From assembly GCF_001676055.1 (NCBI RefSeq), contig NZ_LZEX01000042.1, positions 124,001 to 188,000 on the forward strand: DNA of 64,000 bases. Reading direction: 5' to 3'. Numbering within the stretch: position 1 is the stretch's first letter; every line of letters begins with the position of its first letter. Positions 55,086 through 64,000 of this stretch are shown here, in pieces. The notes beneath the pieces were generated by a model. The model was not told where the DNA came from. It was given only the letters and a program-made list of their open reading frames with translations, and did no database searches. A program made the translations under genes and the position numbers. This DNA comes from Morganella psychrotolerans. Lineage in GTDB: Bacteria; Pseudomonadota; Gammaproteobacteria; Enterobacterales; Enterobacteriaceae.

Positions 55086-55376
55086 TCACTCATTATCACT
55101 GAATTCAGATGCAAGTCCGTAAAGTGAAATAAGCATCTGCAGATTCGGGCTCACACCTGACAGCACCAGCGGGGTATCACCCTGCTCACTGTTCAGGCGT
55201 ACCAGCATAGCAAGCCCCGCGGAATCCACATGCGCCAGACCGGATACATCCACTGTCCGCACGCTATTCATCTGCGCCTGACGCACGGTCCAGAACGACA
55301 TCAGTGTGTCGCGATCCAGTTCACCTGTCAGTGCGAGCACATCATTGTGTTTTTCCCACGTCAGTGCGGCAGTCAT
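55086..55376 (-). CDS. mlaB: STAS-domain protein MlaB
   Basis: 96-residue STAS-domain subunit of the MlaFEDB phospholipid ABC transporter that regulates MlaF ATPase. VDVSGLAHVDSAGLAMLVRL carries the STAS signature. Its ATG shares one base with the mlaC stop. Confidence 0.94.
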   Translation of the reverse strand: MTAALTWEKHNDVLALTGELDRDTLMSFWTVRQAQMNSVRTVDVSGLAHVDSAGLAMLVRLNSEQGDTPLVLSGVSPNLQMLISLYGLASEFSDNE

Positions 55377-56005
55377 TATTTCTGATCCAGTGTGATAGGT
55401 GTTTTCGCACTGCGATCCAGTTCTGCTGTCAGACCATCAACGCCTTTCTGACGCAAAATTGATGCCCACTCATTTTGTTTGGTGGTGATCATACTCACGC
55501 CTTCAGCGATCATGTCATACGCCTGCCAGTTACCGGTTTTGGTATTTTTACGCCACTGGAAATCCAGGCGGATTGGCGGGCGCCCTGCCGGTTCAGTGAT
55601 CGTCACACGGATAGCCACGATGGTTTTATCACCCAGTGGTTGTGCCGGCGCTATCTGATAGCTCTGGTTGGTATACATTGCCAGTGCCTGACCGTAAGCC
55701 TGTGCCAGATAAGCCTCAAATGCTTTAAAATAGGCATCACGCTGTGCCGGGGTCGCATCTTTATAATATGAGCCTAATACCAGCGCCCCCGCATATTTAA
55801 TCTGTACATAGGGCAGTAACTCTTCCTGAACCACAGTACGCAGATATTCCGGATTCGCCCGGATCTGCGCCTGGTCGGCTTTCAGGCGGTCAAAGGTTTT
55901 TGCCGCCGCATCTTCCATCAGTGCATACGGATCAGTCTGATCAACAGCACCGGCAAACGGGGCAATAACAACCAGCATTGCAGCTATCAGTAAACGCTTA
56001 AACAT
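55376..56005 (-). CDS. mlaC: Periplasmic phospholipid shuttle MlaC
   Basis: 209 residues with signal peptide ([18 protein letters not shown]). It carries phospholipid between MlaA-porin in the outer membrane and MlaFEDB in the inner membrane. Conserved [20 protein letters not shown] start and the ligand-binding NTF2-like fold. The start MFKRLL at 56005 is chosen for the signal peptide. An ERIC element lies in the 179-bp gap to mlaD. Confidence 0.94.
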   Translation of the reverse strand: MFKRLLIAAMLVVIAPFAGAVDQTDPYALMEDAAAKTFDRLKADQAQIRANPEYLRTVVQEELLPYVQIKYAGALVLGSYYKDATPAQRDAYFKAFEAYLAQAYGQALAMYTNQSYQIAPAQPLGDKTIVAIRVTITEPAGRPPIRLDFQWRKNTKTGNWQAYDMIAEGVSMITTKQNEWASILRQKGVDGLTAELDRSAKTPITLDQK

Positions 56006-56056
56006 AGTTAACTCCTGATCTCTCACAGGCGGTATCCCGCTGCGAGAATAGAATAA

Positions 56057-56119
56057 TATATCCCCTTATTCATTCAAACTGCATGTTAGTTAACTGCATC
56101 CTGAATGACGTCGGGTATA
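56057..56119. repeat. Short ERIC element inside the mla operon
   Basis: TATATCCCCTTATTCATTCA ... CTGCATCCTGAATGACGTCG then GGTATA, between mlaD and mlaC. It will be transcribed as a hairpin in the polycistronic message. Confidence 0.85.
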
Positions 56120-56184
56120 AACAGTATTATGCAAATTTTCCGGCACGAAGCACGAAAACACCCGGTTTTACATTACTTTTCGTA

Positions 56185-56697
56185 TCAGTGCTGTGCTGCC
56201 GGTGCTGTTTCAGGGGCTGATTCACTGCCGCTGTCACCGCTCTTGTACAGGAACTGTCCGATCAAATCTTCCAGTACCATTGCCGGTTTGGTGTCCTGAA
56301 TACGGCCACCGTCTTTCAGAATTGCCGTACCCAGTTCTTCATCCTCAAATCCCATATTCAGTGCGAGGAACTGCTCCCCCAGCAAACCGGAAGTGCGGAT
56401 AGATAAAGAACTGGTGTCCGGAATCTTGTCATACTGACTGTAGATATCCAGTGTCACTTCCGGTCTGTATTTTTCATCCAGCCGGATGTTGTCGACCCGA
56501 CCGACCACCACACCGCCGATTTTCACCGGAGAACGCGCCTGAAGCCCGCCGATATTGTCAAAGGTGGCATAAATCCGGTACGTTTTTTCGCTGCCGACAG
56601 AGCGGATATCCGCCACTTTCAGTGCCAGAAACAGTATCGCCGCAATCGCAACGATGACAAAGAGCCCGACCCAAACTTCATTTTTCTTACTTTGCAT
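56185..56697 (-). CDS. mlaD: MCE-domain protein MlaD
   Basis: 170-residue MCE protein forming a hexameric periplasmic ring on MlaFEDB. N-terminal membrane helix (about 9-27) and MCE domain (VGSEKTYRIYATFDNIGGLQARSPVKIGGVVVGRV). Starts 3 bp after mlaE. Confidence 0.95.
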   Translation of the reverse strand: MQSKKNEVWVGLFVIVAIAAILFLALKVADIRSVGSEKTYRIYATFDNIGGLQARSPVKIGGVVVGRVDNIRLDEKYRPEVTLDIYSQYDKIPDTSSLSIRTSGLLGEQFLALNMGFEDEELGTAILKDGGRIQDTKPAMVLEDLIGQFLYKSGDSGSESAPETAPAAQH

Positions 56698-56700
56698 TGT

Positions 56701-57483
56701 TTAATTCCCGAACATCAGTGCCGTAAGCACGAAATCTAACCCTAACACGGCAAGCGATGAATGAACGACCGTGCGTGTTGTTGCCCGACTGATCCCTTCA
56801 GACGTCGGAATAGCATCATAACCATTGAACAGTGCAATCCAGGTCACTGTAAGAGCGAAGACCACACTTTTAATAAAGCAGTTCAGCAGATCTTTCTGCC
56901 ACTCCACATTCGCCTGCATGGACGCCCAGTAAAAACCTTCATCAATGCCTTTCCAGTCCACCCCGACCATGACACCGCCCAAAATTCCGACGGCAACAAA
57001 AATCATGGATAACAACGGCATACTGATTAGTCCGGCCCAGAAGCGTGGTGCAACAACCCGACGCAGCGGATCGACAGCCATCATTTCGAGGCTGGATAAC
57101 TGTTCAGTCGCTTTCATCAGACCAATTTCGGCCGTCAGCGCAGAGCCTGCCCGTCCGGCAAACAGCAGTGCCGTCACGACCGGCCCCAGTTCACGCAACA
57201 GTGACAGTGCCACCATCATGCCGAGGCTGGCTTCCGCACCGAAGGTTTTCAGAACCAGGTATCCCTGTAACGCCAGAACCATCCCGATAAACAGCCCGGA
57301 TACTGAAATAATCAGCAGGGACTGCACCCCGACGCTGTAGAGCTGCTGGCGCAGCAGCGGCCACTGACGGGCAAACTGTGGTTTACCGAACAGTGCACGG
57401 AACAGCATATATCCTGACCGCCCGAAAGACGCGCACGTTTCAATCGCACGGCGTCCCAAAGCAGCAAGTGCCTGTGTCAACAT
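56701..57483 (-). CDS. mlaE: Permease subunit MlaE
   Basis: 260-residue inner-membrane permease of the Mla phospholipid transporter, with conserved [30 protein letters not shown]. Starts 7 bp after mlaF. Confidence 0.95.
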   Translation of the reverse strand: MLTQALAALGRRAIETCASFGRSGYMLFRALFGKPQFARQWPLLRQQLYSVGVQSLLIISVSGLFIGMVLALQGYLVLKTFGAEASLGMMVALSLLRELGPVVTALLFAGRAGSALTAEIGLMKATEQLSSLEMMAVDPLRRVVAPRFWAGLISMPLLSMIFVAVGILGGVMVGVDWKGIDEGFYWASMQANVEWQKDLLNCFIKSVVFALTVTWIALFNGYDAIPTSEGISRATTRTVVHSSLAVLGLDFVLTALMFGN

Positions 57484-57490
57484 GTCTCAT

Positions 57491-58293
57491 TTATCCTAAT
57501 AAATCAGCGTGGTAATCACCCGCCGGATAGCGGAAAGGAACCGGTCCGTCGGCTATACCATCCAGGAACTGGCGTACGCGCGGCTCCGTATTATTCTGCA
57601 ATTCATCTGCTGTACCCTGTGCAATCACAGACTGCTCCGCCACAATATAGGCATGATCGGCAATGCTGAGAACTTCCGGCACATCATGGGAGACAATAAT
57701 ACAGGTAACACCCAGAGCCTGATTAAGCTCATCGATCAATTTGACCAGTACGCCCATCGTGATCGGATCCTGTCCGACAAACGGCTCATCAAACAGAATA
57801 AGAGCAGGATCCAGCGAAATAGCGCGGGCCAGTGCCGCACGCCGGGCCATCCCACCGGATAGCTCAGACGGCATCAGTTTTGCCGCACCGCGCAGACCGA
57901 CAGCTTCGAGTTTCATCATCACGGCAGTGTGGATCAGTGGTTCAGTCAGGCTGGTATGTTCACGCAGCGGAAAGGCGACATTGTCATAAACCGTCATATC
58001 CGTAAATAAAGCGCCGGACTGAAACAACATGCTCATTTTGCGGCGGGACTGATACAGTTTACTGCGTGAAAGTGCCGGAATATTGTCGCCGTCAAACCAT
58101 ATATCACCGCTGTCCGGACGTAACTGACCGCCGATCAGACGTAACAGTGTCGTTTTCCCGATCCCGGAGGTCCCATAATAGCGGTCACTTTGCCACGCGG
58201 CACATCCATGCTGATATCATTAAACAGCATGCGCGACCCGCGCCGGAAGCACATATTCCGGATCTCAATAATATTTTCCGTCTGTCGGTTCAT
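57491..58293 (-). pseudogene. mlaF: ATPase subunit MlaF (frameshifted)
   Basis: ATP-binding subunit of the Mla phospholipid transporter. The start at ATG 58293 reads MNRQTENIIEIRNMCFRRGS. At about 58170 one base is missing in the Walker A coding sequence: ATGGGACCTCC should read ATGGGACCCTCC, restoring IMGPSGIGKTTLLR. With it the protein is about 267 residues, normal for the family. The remainder is intact (signature ELSGGMARRAALARAI; Walker B LILFDEPFVGQDPI). Without the repair the only long frame begins MSMLFQSGALF and lacks the nucleotide site. A sequence error is likely. Confidence 0.93.
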
Positions 58294-58890
58294 AACCTCA
58301 CAACCTTAACGTTATGTTTTTCGTGTTTGCGCAACACCTTATCGGACTGACCCATCATAATATAAAAAATCCCGGCAACTTTCGCCTTTAAATGCGGCCG
58401 ATACTATCTGAATTATCCGGAAGTACCGGAAATTCGTGATAAAAGCAGTAATAAATAAGTGTATCAGTATATTAATTTAACACCCGGCACAGAAAGGATA
58501 TTGTACTTATATTTTATTTCCCCGCCAGTTTCCCCCTGAATATCTGCCTGATTTTATTTTTAAAGAAAAAATACAATCCCCTGAATCTTGTCCTTTCAAA
58601 AAAACCATGAAATCCCCTAAATCATTTCGTTCACAGGAAGGCGGCAAATGAAGAGCACCGGGGAGCATACACAAGTATGTGACCCGGGGATCTGAGCGCA
58701 GCCAACGCACCTGTGGGCAAAAGGATGACGGGGATTCAAGTATGTGACCAGGGTGGACGAGCGCAGCCAACGCATCTGTGGACGAAAGGATGACGGGGAT
58801 TCGGGGATTTACTTTTGCGACTCACCCCGTACAATAACCTGATACCCTGCACTTCATCATAATCCACGATTTCCGGCCCGGAGGAGAGCT
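58294..58890. other. mlaF-yrbG divergent region
   Basis: About 600 bp with promoters for mlaF (-) and yrbG (+) and an ERIC-derived composite at 58631-58804. Small frames across the repeat are not credible genes. Confidence 0.6.
58631..58804. repeat. ERIC-derived composite with 65-bp tandem duplication
   Basis: An ERIC core (CAGGAAGGCGGCAAATGAAG ... GTATGTGACC ... GCGCAGCCAACGCACCTG) is followed by a second copy of its right half: units at 58675-58739 and 58740-58804, each starting GTATGTGACC and ending GGATGACGGGGATTC plus two more bases. The outer arms of standard ERIC are missing. Confidence 0.8.
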
Positions 58891-59853
58891 ATGCTACTCA
58901 CTTGCATCCTTTTACTTATCGGGTTGATATTGCTTGTTTATGCTTCTGACCGGATTGTTTACAGCGCGGCGATTTTTTCCCGTGCGCTTGGTATTTCCCC
59001 GTTTATTATTGGTATTGTTGTTGCCGGTCTGGGTACGTCTTTACCTGAGCTGATTACTTCTGCGGGCGCTGTACTTGAGGGGCAACCGGCTCTGGCACTC
59101 GGCACTATTATCGGCTCCAACATTACCAATTTACTGCTTATTGCCGGATTAGCGGCACTTATCCGCCCTATGAGTGTTCAGTCGGCTATTTTACGCCGCG
59201 AACTGCCGATTATGCTGGCGGTGATGGCACTTTTCGGGCTGTTTCTCTGGTCGGGCGGTATTACCCGGGTTCAGGGTGGATTTCTTCTGCTTGCGGGACT
59301 GGCAAGCCTCTGGTTAGTGGTGAGAATCGCCTCCATTGCCCGGCGTGACCAATATGACGGCTTCACAACTGAACGAAACCATGAACTACCGCAGGAAAAC
59401 AGTCTGCCGATTGCGTTATTGTGGCTGGTCGCAGGATTACTGATTTTGCCGGTGTCGGTGCGGATTGTGATTGATAATGCGGTCGCCTTTACCCGCTATG
59501 CGGGCATCAGCGGGCGGATAACCGGGCTTACTATCCTGGCAATCGGTACCAGTCTGCCGGAACTTTGCACCACGATCGCCGCGGCGGTAAAAGGGGAAAA
59601 AGATATTGCTCTCGGCAATCTTATCGGCTCAACATTATTTAATATCACAATAGTTGCCGGTATCCCTGCCCTGTTAGCTGCCACCCCGATGACCGCAGAC
59701 AATTTTGTGTCTGACTTTTGGGTTATGATAGCGGCCAGTATTCTTTTTGTTCTTTTTTCGGCAGGCCGGAAACAGCGCCTGAACCGGCTGAAAGGGATTA
59801 TTCTGCTCGGCGGATTTATTGCCTGGCTGACAAGCCTCTTTATGGGCTATTAA
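58891..59853 (+). CDS. yrbG: CaCA-family sodium/calcium exchanger YrbG
   Basis: 320-residue inner-membrane exchanger with two inverted repeats, each carrying the alpha motif GTSLPEL (about 45-60 and 210-225), typical of K-independent Na/Ca antiporters. First gene of the yrbG-kdsD-kdsC-lptCAB-rpoN cluster. Confidence 0.94.
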   Translation: MLLTCILLLIGLILLVYASDRIVYSAAIFSRALGISPFIIGIVVAGLGTSLPELITSAGAVLEGQPALALGTIIGSNITNLLLIAGLAALIRPMSVQSAILRRELPIMLAVMALFGLFLWSGGITRVQGGFLLLAGLASLWLVVRIASIARRDQYDGFTTERNHELPQENSLPIALLWLVAGLLILPVSVRIVIDNAVAFTRYAGISGRITGLTILAIGTSLPELCTTIAAAVKGEKDIALGNLIGSTLFNITIVAGIPALLAATPMTADNFVSDFWVMIAASILFVLFSAGRKQRLNRLKGIILLGGFIAWLTSLFMGY

Positions 59854-59899
59854 GCTGCACAGCTTTAGCCATTCACACACAGAAAGTGAGAAAAACCTG

Positions 59900-60868
59900 A
59901 TGTCCCGAACTGATTTTCAACTGGCAGGTAAGCGTGTTCTTCATATTGAACGTGAAGGTCTTGCGTCACTCGAGCAGTATATCAATGATGATTTTGACCG
60001 TGCCTGTGAACTGATGTTTCACTGTGAAGGCAAAGTTATCATCATGGGGATGGGAAAATCCGGCCATATCGGGCATAAAATTGCGGCAACCTTTGCCAGC
60101 ACCGGCACGCCCTCTTTCTTTGTTCATCCGGGAGAAGCCGCGCATGGTGACCTCGGCATGGTGACACCGAAAGATGTGATAATTGCGATTTCAAACTCAG
60201 GTGAATCATCAGAAATTCAGGCACTTATACCGGTAATCAAACGTCAGAACATCCCGCTTATCTGTATGACCGGCAACCCGGACAGCACCATGGGGAAAGC
60301 GGCGGATATCCATCTGTGCATCAGTGTCCCGCAGGAAGCCTGTCCGCTGGGGCTGGCGCCGACCACCAGTACCACGGCAACACTGGTAATGGGCGATGCT
60401 CTGGCTATCGCACTGTTACAGGCCCGCGGCTTTACCGCAGAAGACTTTGCGCTCTCCCATCCGGGCGGCGCACTCGGGCGTAAACTGCTGTTACTGGTTT
60501 CTGACTTAATGAATACCGGCGATGATATTCCGCGCGTGCCAAAAAATGCCACATTGCGTGAAGCTTTGGTTGAAATTACCCGCAAAAAATTTGGTATGAC
60601 TGTCATTTGCAATGATGACATGCTGATTCAGGGGATTTTCACCGACGGTGACCTGCGCCGGATTTTTGATGCCGGCGTCGATTTGAATAACTGCCGGATT
60701 GCCGATGTTATGACGCCGGGCGGGATCCGCATCAGCCCTAACACCCTGGCGGTTGAAGCACTGAATTTAATGCAGTCACGTCATATCACCTCATTATTAG
60801 TCACGGAAGGTGATAAACTGCTGGGCGTTCTGCACATGCACGATTTACTTCATGCCGGCGTCGTATAA
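59900..60868 (+). CDS. kdsD: D-arabinose-5-phosphate isomerase KdsD
   Basis: 322 residues: SIS domain (about 35-175, MGMGKSGHIGHKIAATFASTGTPSFFVHPGEAAHGDLGM) and two CBS domains (about 205-322). It converts ribulose-5-phosphate to arabinose-5-phosphate for Kdo synthesis. Confidence 0.96.
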   Translation: MSRTDFQLAGKRVLHIEREGLASLEQYINDDFDRACELMFHCEGKVIIMGMGKSGHIGHKIAATFASTGTPSFFVHPGEAAHGDLGMVTPKDVIIAISNSGESSEIQALIPVIKRQNIPLICMTGNPDSTMGKAADIHLCISVPQEACPLGLAPTTSTTATLVMGDALAIALLQARGFTAEDFALSHPGGALGRKLLLLVSDLMNTGDDIPRVPKNATLREALVEITRKKFGMTVICNDDMLIQGIFTDGDLRRIFDAGVDLNNCRIADVMTPGGIRISPNTLAVEALNLMQSRHITSLLVTEGDKLLGVLHMHDLLHAGVV

Positions 60869-60877
60869 GGATTTACC

Positions 60878-61441
60878 ATGACACAAAATGCCACTGTCGC
60901 CACCTGCTATGGCGCGATAAAGCAAACCGTGATAGAAAAAGCCGCTAAAATACGTCTGCTGATTTGTGATGTTGACGGCGTGATGTCTGACGGGCTCATT
61001 TATATGGGTAATAACGGGGAAGAGCTGAAAGCGTTCAACGTCCGCGATGGATATGGCATCCGTTGCCTGCTCACCTGCGGTGTGGAAGTGGCGATAATTA
61101 CCGGTCGCAAAGCCAAACTACTGGCAGATCGTGCCATAACACTCGGAATTACACATCTTTACCAGGGGCAGAGTGATAAGCTTTTGGCGTATCGCGAACT
61201 ATTAGATAAACTGGTACTCCGTCCGGAACAAGTGGCGTATATCGGTGATGATCTTATTGACTGGCCGGTTATGGCAGAGGTCGGATTATCTGTCGCCGTC
61301 GCTGATGCGCACCCGTTGTTATTACCGAAAGCGGATTATATTACACAGATTGCAGGCGGCCGGGGTGCGGTCCGAGAATTATGTGATCTTATTTTACTGG
61401 CACAAGATAAACTGGATGATGCCAAAGGCTTATCCATCTGA
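60878..61441 (+). CDS. kdsC: Kdo-8-phosphate phosphatase KdsC
   Basis: 187-residue HAD-superfamily phosphatase releasing free Kdo for LPS. Motif I LLICDVDGVMSDG, lysine motif (GRKAKLLADRA) and IGDDLIDWPVM are intact. Nine bp after kdsD. Confidence 0.96.
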   Translation: MTQNATVATCYGAIKQTVIEKAAKIRLLICDVDGVMSDGLIYMGNNGEELKAFNVRDGYGIRCLLTCGVEVAIITGRKAKLLADRAITLGITHLYQGQSDKLLAYRELLDKLVLRPEQVAYIGDDLIDWPVMAEVGLSVAVADAHPLLLPKADYITQIAGGRGAVRELCDLILLAQDKLDDAKGLSI

Positions 61442-61481
61442 ATAATAATTCATTGATTACACTGGCTTTACCAAGGAATTC

Positions 61482-62063
61482 ATGAGTAAATTTAAGCTTT
61501 GGCTGATCATCATTTTAGCCCTTATTGTTCTCGGACTGCTTGGCTGGAACCTGTCAGAAACCCGTATGGGTGGCGGTGACGGCGAGATTGTGGAAGACGG
61601 TACACCGACATATAAGACAAAAGCATCATCTACCCTGGCGTATGAACCGACGGGGCTGCTGGCGTATAAGCTGAATGCAGACGATGTGCAGAATTTTGCT
61701 CAGGAAAAAATCACATGGTTTACCAATCCGGTACTGACCACGTATGACCCTGATAAAACCGCCACCTGGTCTGTCAGTTCAAAGCGGGCCAAATTAACCA
61801 ATGACAGAATGTTGTATTTATATGGTGATGTGCAGATAAACAGTCTGACCGCCGACACACAGTTACAGCAGATAACGACGGAAAATGCGCAAGTCAATCT
61901 GATAACCCAGGATGTCAGCTCTGATGATAAAGTGACAATTCTGGGCACCGGACTACGCTCCGTCGGGATGCAAATGCGGGGAAATTTACGCCATCGCAAT
62001 GCGGAACTGATCAAAGATGTAGAGACTTACTATGAGATCCCAAATGAAAGCAAACATCCTTAA
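61482..62063 (+). CDS. lptC: LPS transport protein LptC
   Basis: 193-residue bitopic inner-membrane protein that passes LPS from LptB2FG to LptA. N-terminal helix (about 5-23), then the beta-jellyroll. Its 3' end overlaps lptA by 32 bp. Confidence 0.95.
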   Translation: MSKFKLWLIIILALIVLGLLGWNLSETRMGGGDGEIVEDGTPTYKTKASSTLAYEPTGLLAYKLNADDVQNFAQEKITWFTNPVLTTYDPDKTATWSVSSKRAKLTNDRMLYLYGDVQINSLTADTQLQQITTENAQVNLITQDVSSDDKVTILGTGLRSVGMQMRGNLRHRNAELIKDVETYYEIPNESKHP

Positions 62064-62580
62064 TACATTGATAGCAACAACGATCCTGACTGTAAGTATC
62101 CCTGCATTCGCCTTAAAAGAGGATACACAGAAACCGGTAACCGTCACATCGTTAAAGCAATCTCTTGATTTAGAAAAAAATATCACCACATTTACAGATG
62201 GCGTGGCGGTTAAACAAGGCTCTATCGATATCCGGGCTGACAAAGTGGTCGTCACCCGTCCGGACGGCGATTCCAACAGAATGGTTATCGAAGCGTTTGG
62301 TAATCCGGTCACGTTTTATCAGATGCAGGACAACGGCAAACCGATCAAGGGCCGTGGTAACAAAATGCGTTATGAGATGGCAACCGAGCTGGTCACACTC
62401 ACCGGAAATGCGTATCTTGAGCAGTTAGACAGCAATATCACCGGCGACAGAATCACCTATGTTGTGCCGACACAGCAAATGCAGGCATTCAGTGACAAAG
62501 GCAAACAGGTAACAACCGTTCTGCTGCCGTCACAGCTTCAGGAAAAAAGCCCGGCGGCAACCGGCCAGAAAGGTAAGTAA
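62032..62580 (+). CDS. lptA: Periplasmic LPS-transport bridge protein LptA
   Basis: 182 residues with signal peptide (ending IPAFA). Jellyroll forming the periplasmic LPS bridge; ADKVVVTRPDGDSNRMVIEAFGNPVTFYQMQDNGKP is close to E. coli. The start may be ATG 62032 or the in-frame ATG at 62044. Confidence 0.95.
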   Translation: MRSQMKANILNTLIATTILTVSIPAFALKEDTQKPVTVTSLKQSLDLEKNITTFTDGVAVKQGSIDIRADKVVVTRPDGDSNRMVIEAFGNPVTFYQMQDNGKPIKGRGNKMRYEMATELVTLTGNAYLEQLDSNITGDRITYVVPTQQMQAFSDKGKQVTTVLLPSQLQEKSPAATGQKGK

Positions 62581-62586
62581 CGATTT

Positions 62587-63312
62587 ATGGCAAAATTAAT
62601 TGCAAGCAAATTAGCCAAAGCCTATAAAGGGCGTCAGGTCGTCGAGGATGTCACGCTCGAAGTCAGTTCAGGCGAAATCGTCGGGCTGCTCGGACCAAAC
62701 GGTGCCGGGAAAACCACCACATTCTATATGGTTGTGGGGATTGTTCCCCGTGATGCCGGTGAAATCAGTATTGATGACGAAGATATCACGCTGCTGCCAC
62801 TGCACGAACGCGCCCGCAAAGGTATTGGTTATCTGCCGCAGGAAGCCTCTATTTTCCGTCGTCTGACGGTGTGGCAAAACCTGATGGCGGTGCTTGAAAT
62901 CCGCAACGACCTGAACAATGATGAACGCAGGAACCGGGCGGAAGAGTTGATGGAAGAGTTTCATATCAGCCATCTGCGCGACAGCCTCGGTCAGTCACTC
63001 TCCGGCGGTGAGCGGCGGCGTGTGGAAATTGCCCGTGCACTGGCGGCAAATCCGAAATTTATTCTGCTGGATGAACCTTTTGCCGGTGTTGACCCGATTT
63101 CGGTACTTGATATTAAAAAAATTATTCAGCATTTACGTGATTACGGACTCGGTGTTCTTATTACCGACCATAATGTCCGCGAAACTCTGGATGTCTGTGA
63201 ACGGGCGTATATTGTCAGCCAGGGTCACATGATAGCCCACGGTACACCGGAGTCCATTCTGAATAATGAGCAGGTTAAACGTGTTTATTTAGGCGAAGGT
63301 TTCCGCCTGTAA
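62587..63312 (+). CDS. lptB: LPS export ATPase LptB
   Basis: 241-residue ABC ATPase powering LPS extraction. Walker [10 protein letters not shown], signature [19 protein letters not shown] and Walker [14 protein letters not shown]. Six bp after lptA. Confidence 0.97.
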   Translation: MAKLIASKLAKAYKGRQVVEDVTLEVSSGEIVGLLGPNGAGKTTTFYMVVGIVPRDAGEISIDDEDITLLPLHERARKGIGYLPQEASIFRRLTVWQNLMAVLEIRNDLNNDERRNRAEELMEEFHISHLRDSLGQSLSGGERRRVEIARALAANPKFILLDEPFAGVDPISVLDIKKIIQHLRDYGLGVLITDHNVRETLDVCERAYIVSQGHMIAHGTPESILNNEQVKRVYLGEGFRL

Positions 63313-63337
63313 TTTCCGTAAGGAGCCCGTGTCCGCA

Positions 63338-64000
63338 ATGAAGCAGAGTCTGCAACTAAAACTCAGCCAGCAACTGGCAATGACGCCACAACTTCAGCAG
63401 GCTATCCGTTTGTTGCAACTCTCCACGCTGGAACTTCAGCAGGAGATCCGCGAAGCGCTGGAATCGAATCCGCTTCTGGAACTGGATGATAATCAGCAGG
63501 AAATAGATACACCGGCTGACGCTGAACCGCAAAAAGAGATGGACAGCGTTGAGGCACTTGAGCAAACCGCACTGCCTGAAGACCTGCCGCTGGATACACA
63601 GTGGGACGAAATTTATACTGCCGGCTCGCCATCCGGCACCGGTAGTGACTACAGTGATGATGAACTTCCGCTCTATCAGGGCGAAACCACTGAGACATTA
63701 CAGGATTATCTTATCTGGCAGGCCCGCCTGACGCCCTTCACCGAAACCGATACGGCAATTGCCTTCTCAATTATTGATGCCATCGATGAAACCGGCTATC
63801 TGACTGTACCGGTGGAAGATATCCGCCTGAGTATCGGGGATGATGAAGTTACCACCGAAGATGTCGAGGCGGTACTCAAACGCATTCAGCGTTTTGATCC
63901 CGTCGGCGTTGGTGCCCGTGATCTGCGGGAATGCCTGCTGGTCCAGTTAAAAATGTTGCCGGACACCACACCGAGCCTGAAAGACGCACTTGTGATTGTG
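63338..64000 (+). CDS. rpoN: RNA polymerase sigma-54 factor RpoN (5' part)
   Basis: 221 codons of the alternative sigma factor for nitrogen and other enhancer-dependent genes; the reading frame runs off the window. Region [43 protein letters not shown] is canonical, followed by an acidic region II and the start of the core-binding domain. ATG 63338 fits homology; a GTG three codons earlier, closer to AGGAG, is an alternative. Follows lptB as in other enterics. Confidence 0.96.
   Translation, partial: MKQSLQLKLSQQLAMTPQLQQAIRLLQLSTLELQQEIREALESNPLLELDDNQQEIDTPADAEPQKEMDSVEALEQTALPEDLPLDTQWDEIYTAGSPSGTGSDYSDDELPLYQGETTETLQDYLIWQARLTPFTETDTAIAFSIIDAIDETGYLTVPVEDIRLSIGDDEVTTEDVEAVLKRIQRFDPVGVGARDLRECLLVQLKMLPDTTPSLKDALVIV

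Noticed and set aside
58507..58770. 87-codon minus-strand frame
   Set aside because: Made largely of the ERIC-derived tandem repeat.

Overview
The window is chromosomal DNA of a gammaproteobacterium of the order Enterobacterales. The best fit is the Morganella / Proteus / Providencia group, probably Morganella. The reasons are: an inducible class C beta-lactamase pair (ampR-ampC) that closely resembles DHA-type AmpC/AmpR and sits at the end of a hyb hydrogenase-2 operon; ERIC repeats; and a housekeeping gene order collinear with the 67-72 minute region of Escherichia coli. The AmpC differs visibly from DHA-1 as I remember it, so a Morganella species other than typical M. morganii is possible. 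This assignment is inference.

Layout. 1-6157: tail of an unknown gene, then a minus-strand adhesin locus (inverse autotransporter plus a small secreted protein), an AT-rich gene-free kilobase, and ampC. 6267-13435: ampR (+) meets the hybOABCDEF operon (-) tail to tail, and hybG is absent. 14546-17479: an AIDA-like classical autotransporter. 17560-20942: a minus-strand amino-acid unit made of a PLP decarboxylase, a leucine-codon leader/attenuator, a 35-codon ORF and an NSS-family transporter. 21938-27258: yqjA, yqjDEK, yqjF, a family 25 glycosyltransferase, and the divergent yhaJ/yhaK pair. 27340-32217: rnpB, rsmI, lpoA, yraN, diaA, dolP. 32445-42925: mtgA, elbB, the sRNA ArcZ, arcB, gltBD. 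42993-44186: a lipoprotein with two retropepsin-like lobes. 44951-54896: sspAB, rplM-rpsI, zapE, zapG, degQ, a TauD-like dioxygenase, degS, murA, ibaG. 55086-64000: the divergent mlaFEDCB and yrbG-kdsD-kdsC-lptC-lptA-lptB-rpoN clusters for outer-membrane lipid and LPS homeostasis; rpoN runs off the end.

The most interesting structure is at 19025-19129. A 16-residue leader peptide with six leucine codons, four of them the rare CTA, is followed by mutually exclusive hairpins and an intrinsic terminator. This is a textbook ribosome-mediated attenuator, but it stands in front of an NSS-family transporter that follows a group II PLP decarboxylase, not in front of leucine biosynthesis genes. It suggests a leucine-responsive uptake/decarboxylation (isoamylamine-type) system.

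Caution on sequence quality: seven single-base frameshifts, each repairable by one base in a short run, interrupt conserved genes (hybF, hybB, the glycosyltransferase, gltB twice, sspB, mlaF). This pattern looks more like consensus errors than seven independent mutations. These genes are given as whole loci with the likely corrected reading described. ERIC elements, full-length and internally deleted, occur about eight times in intergenic DNA, one of them inside the mla operon.
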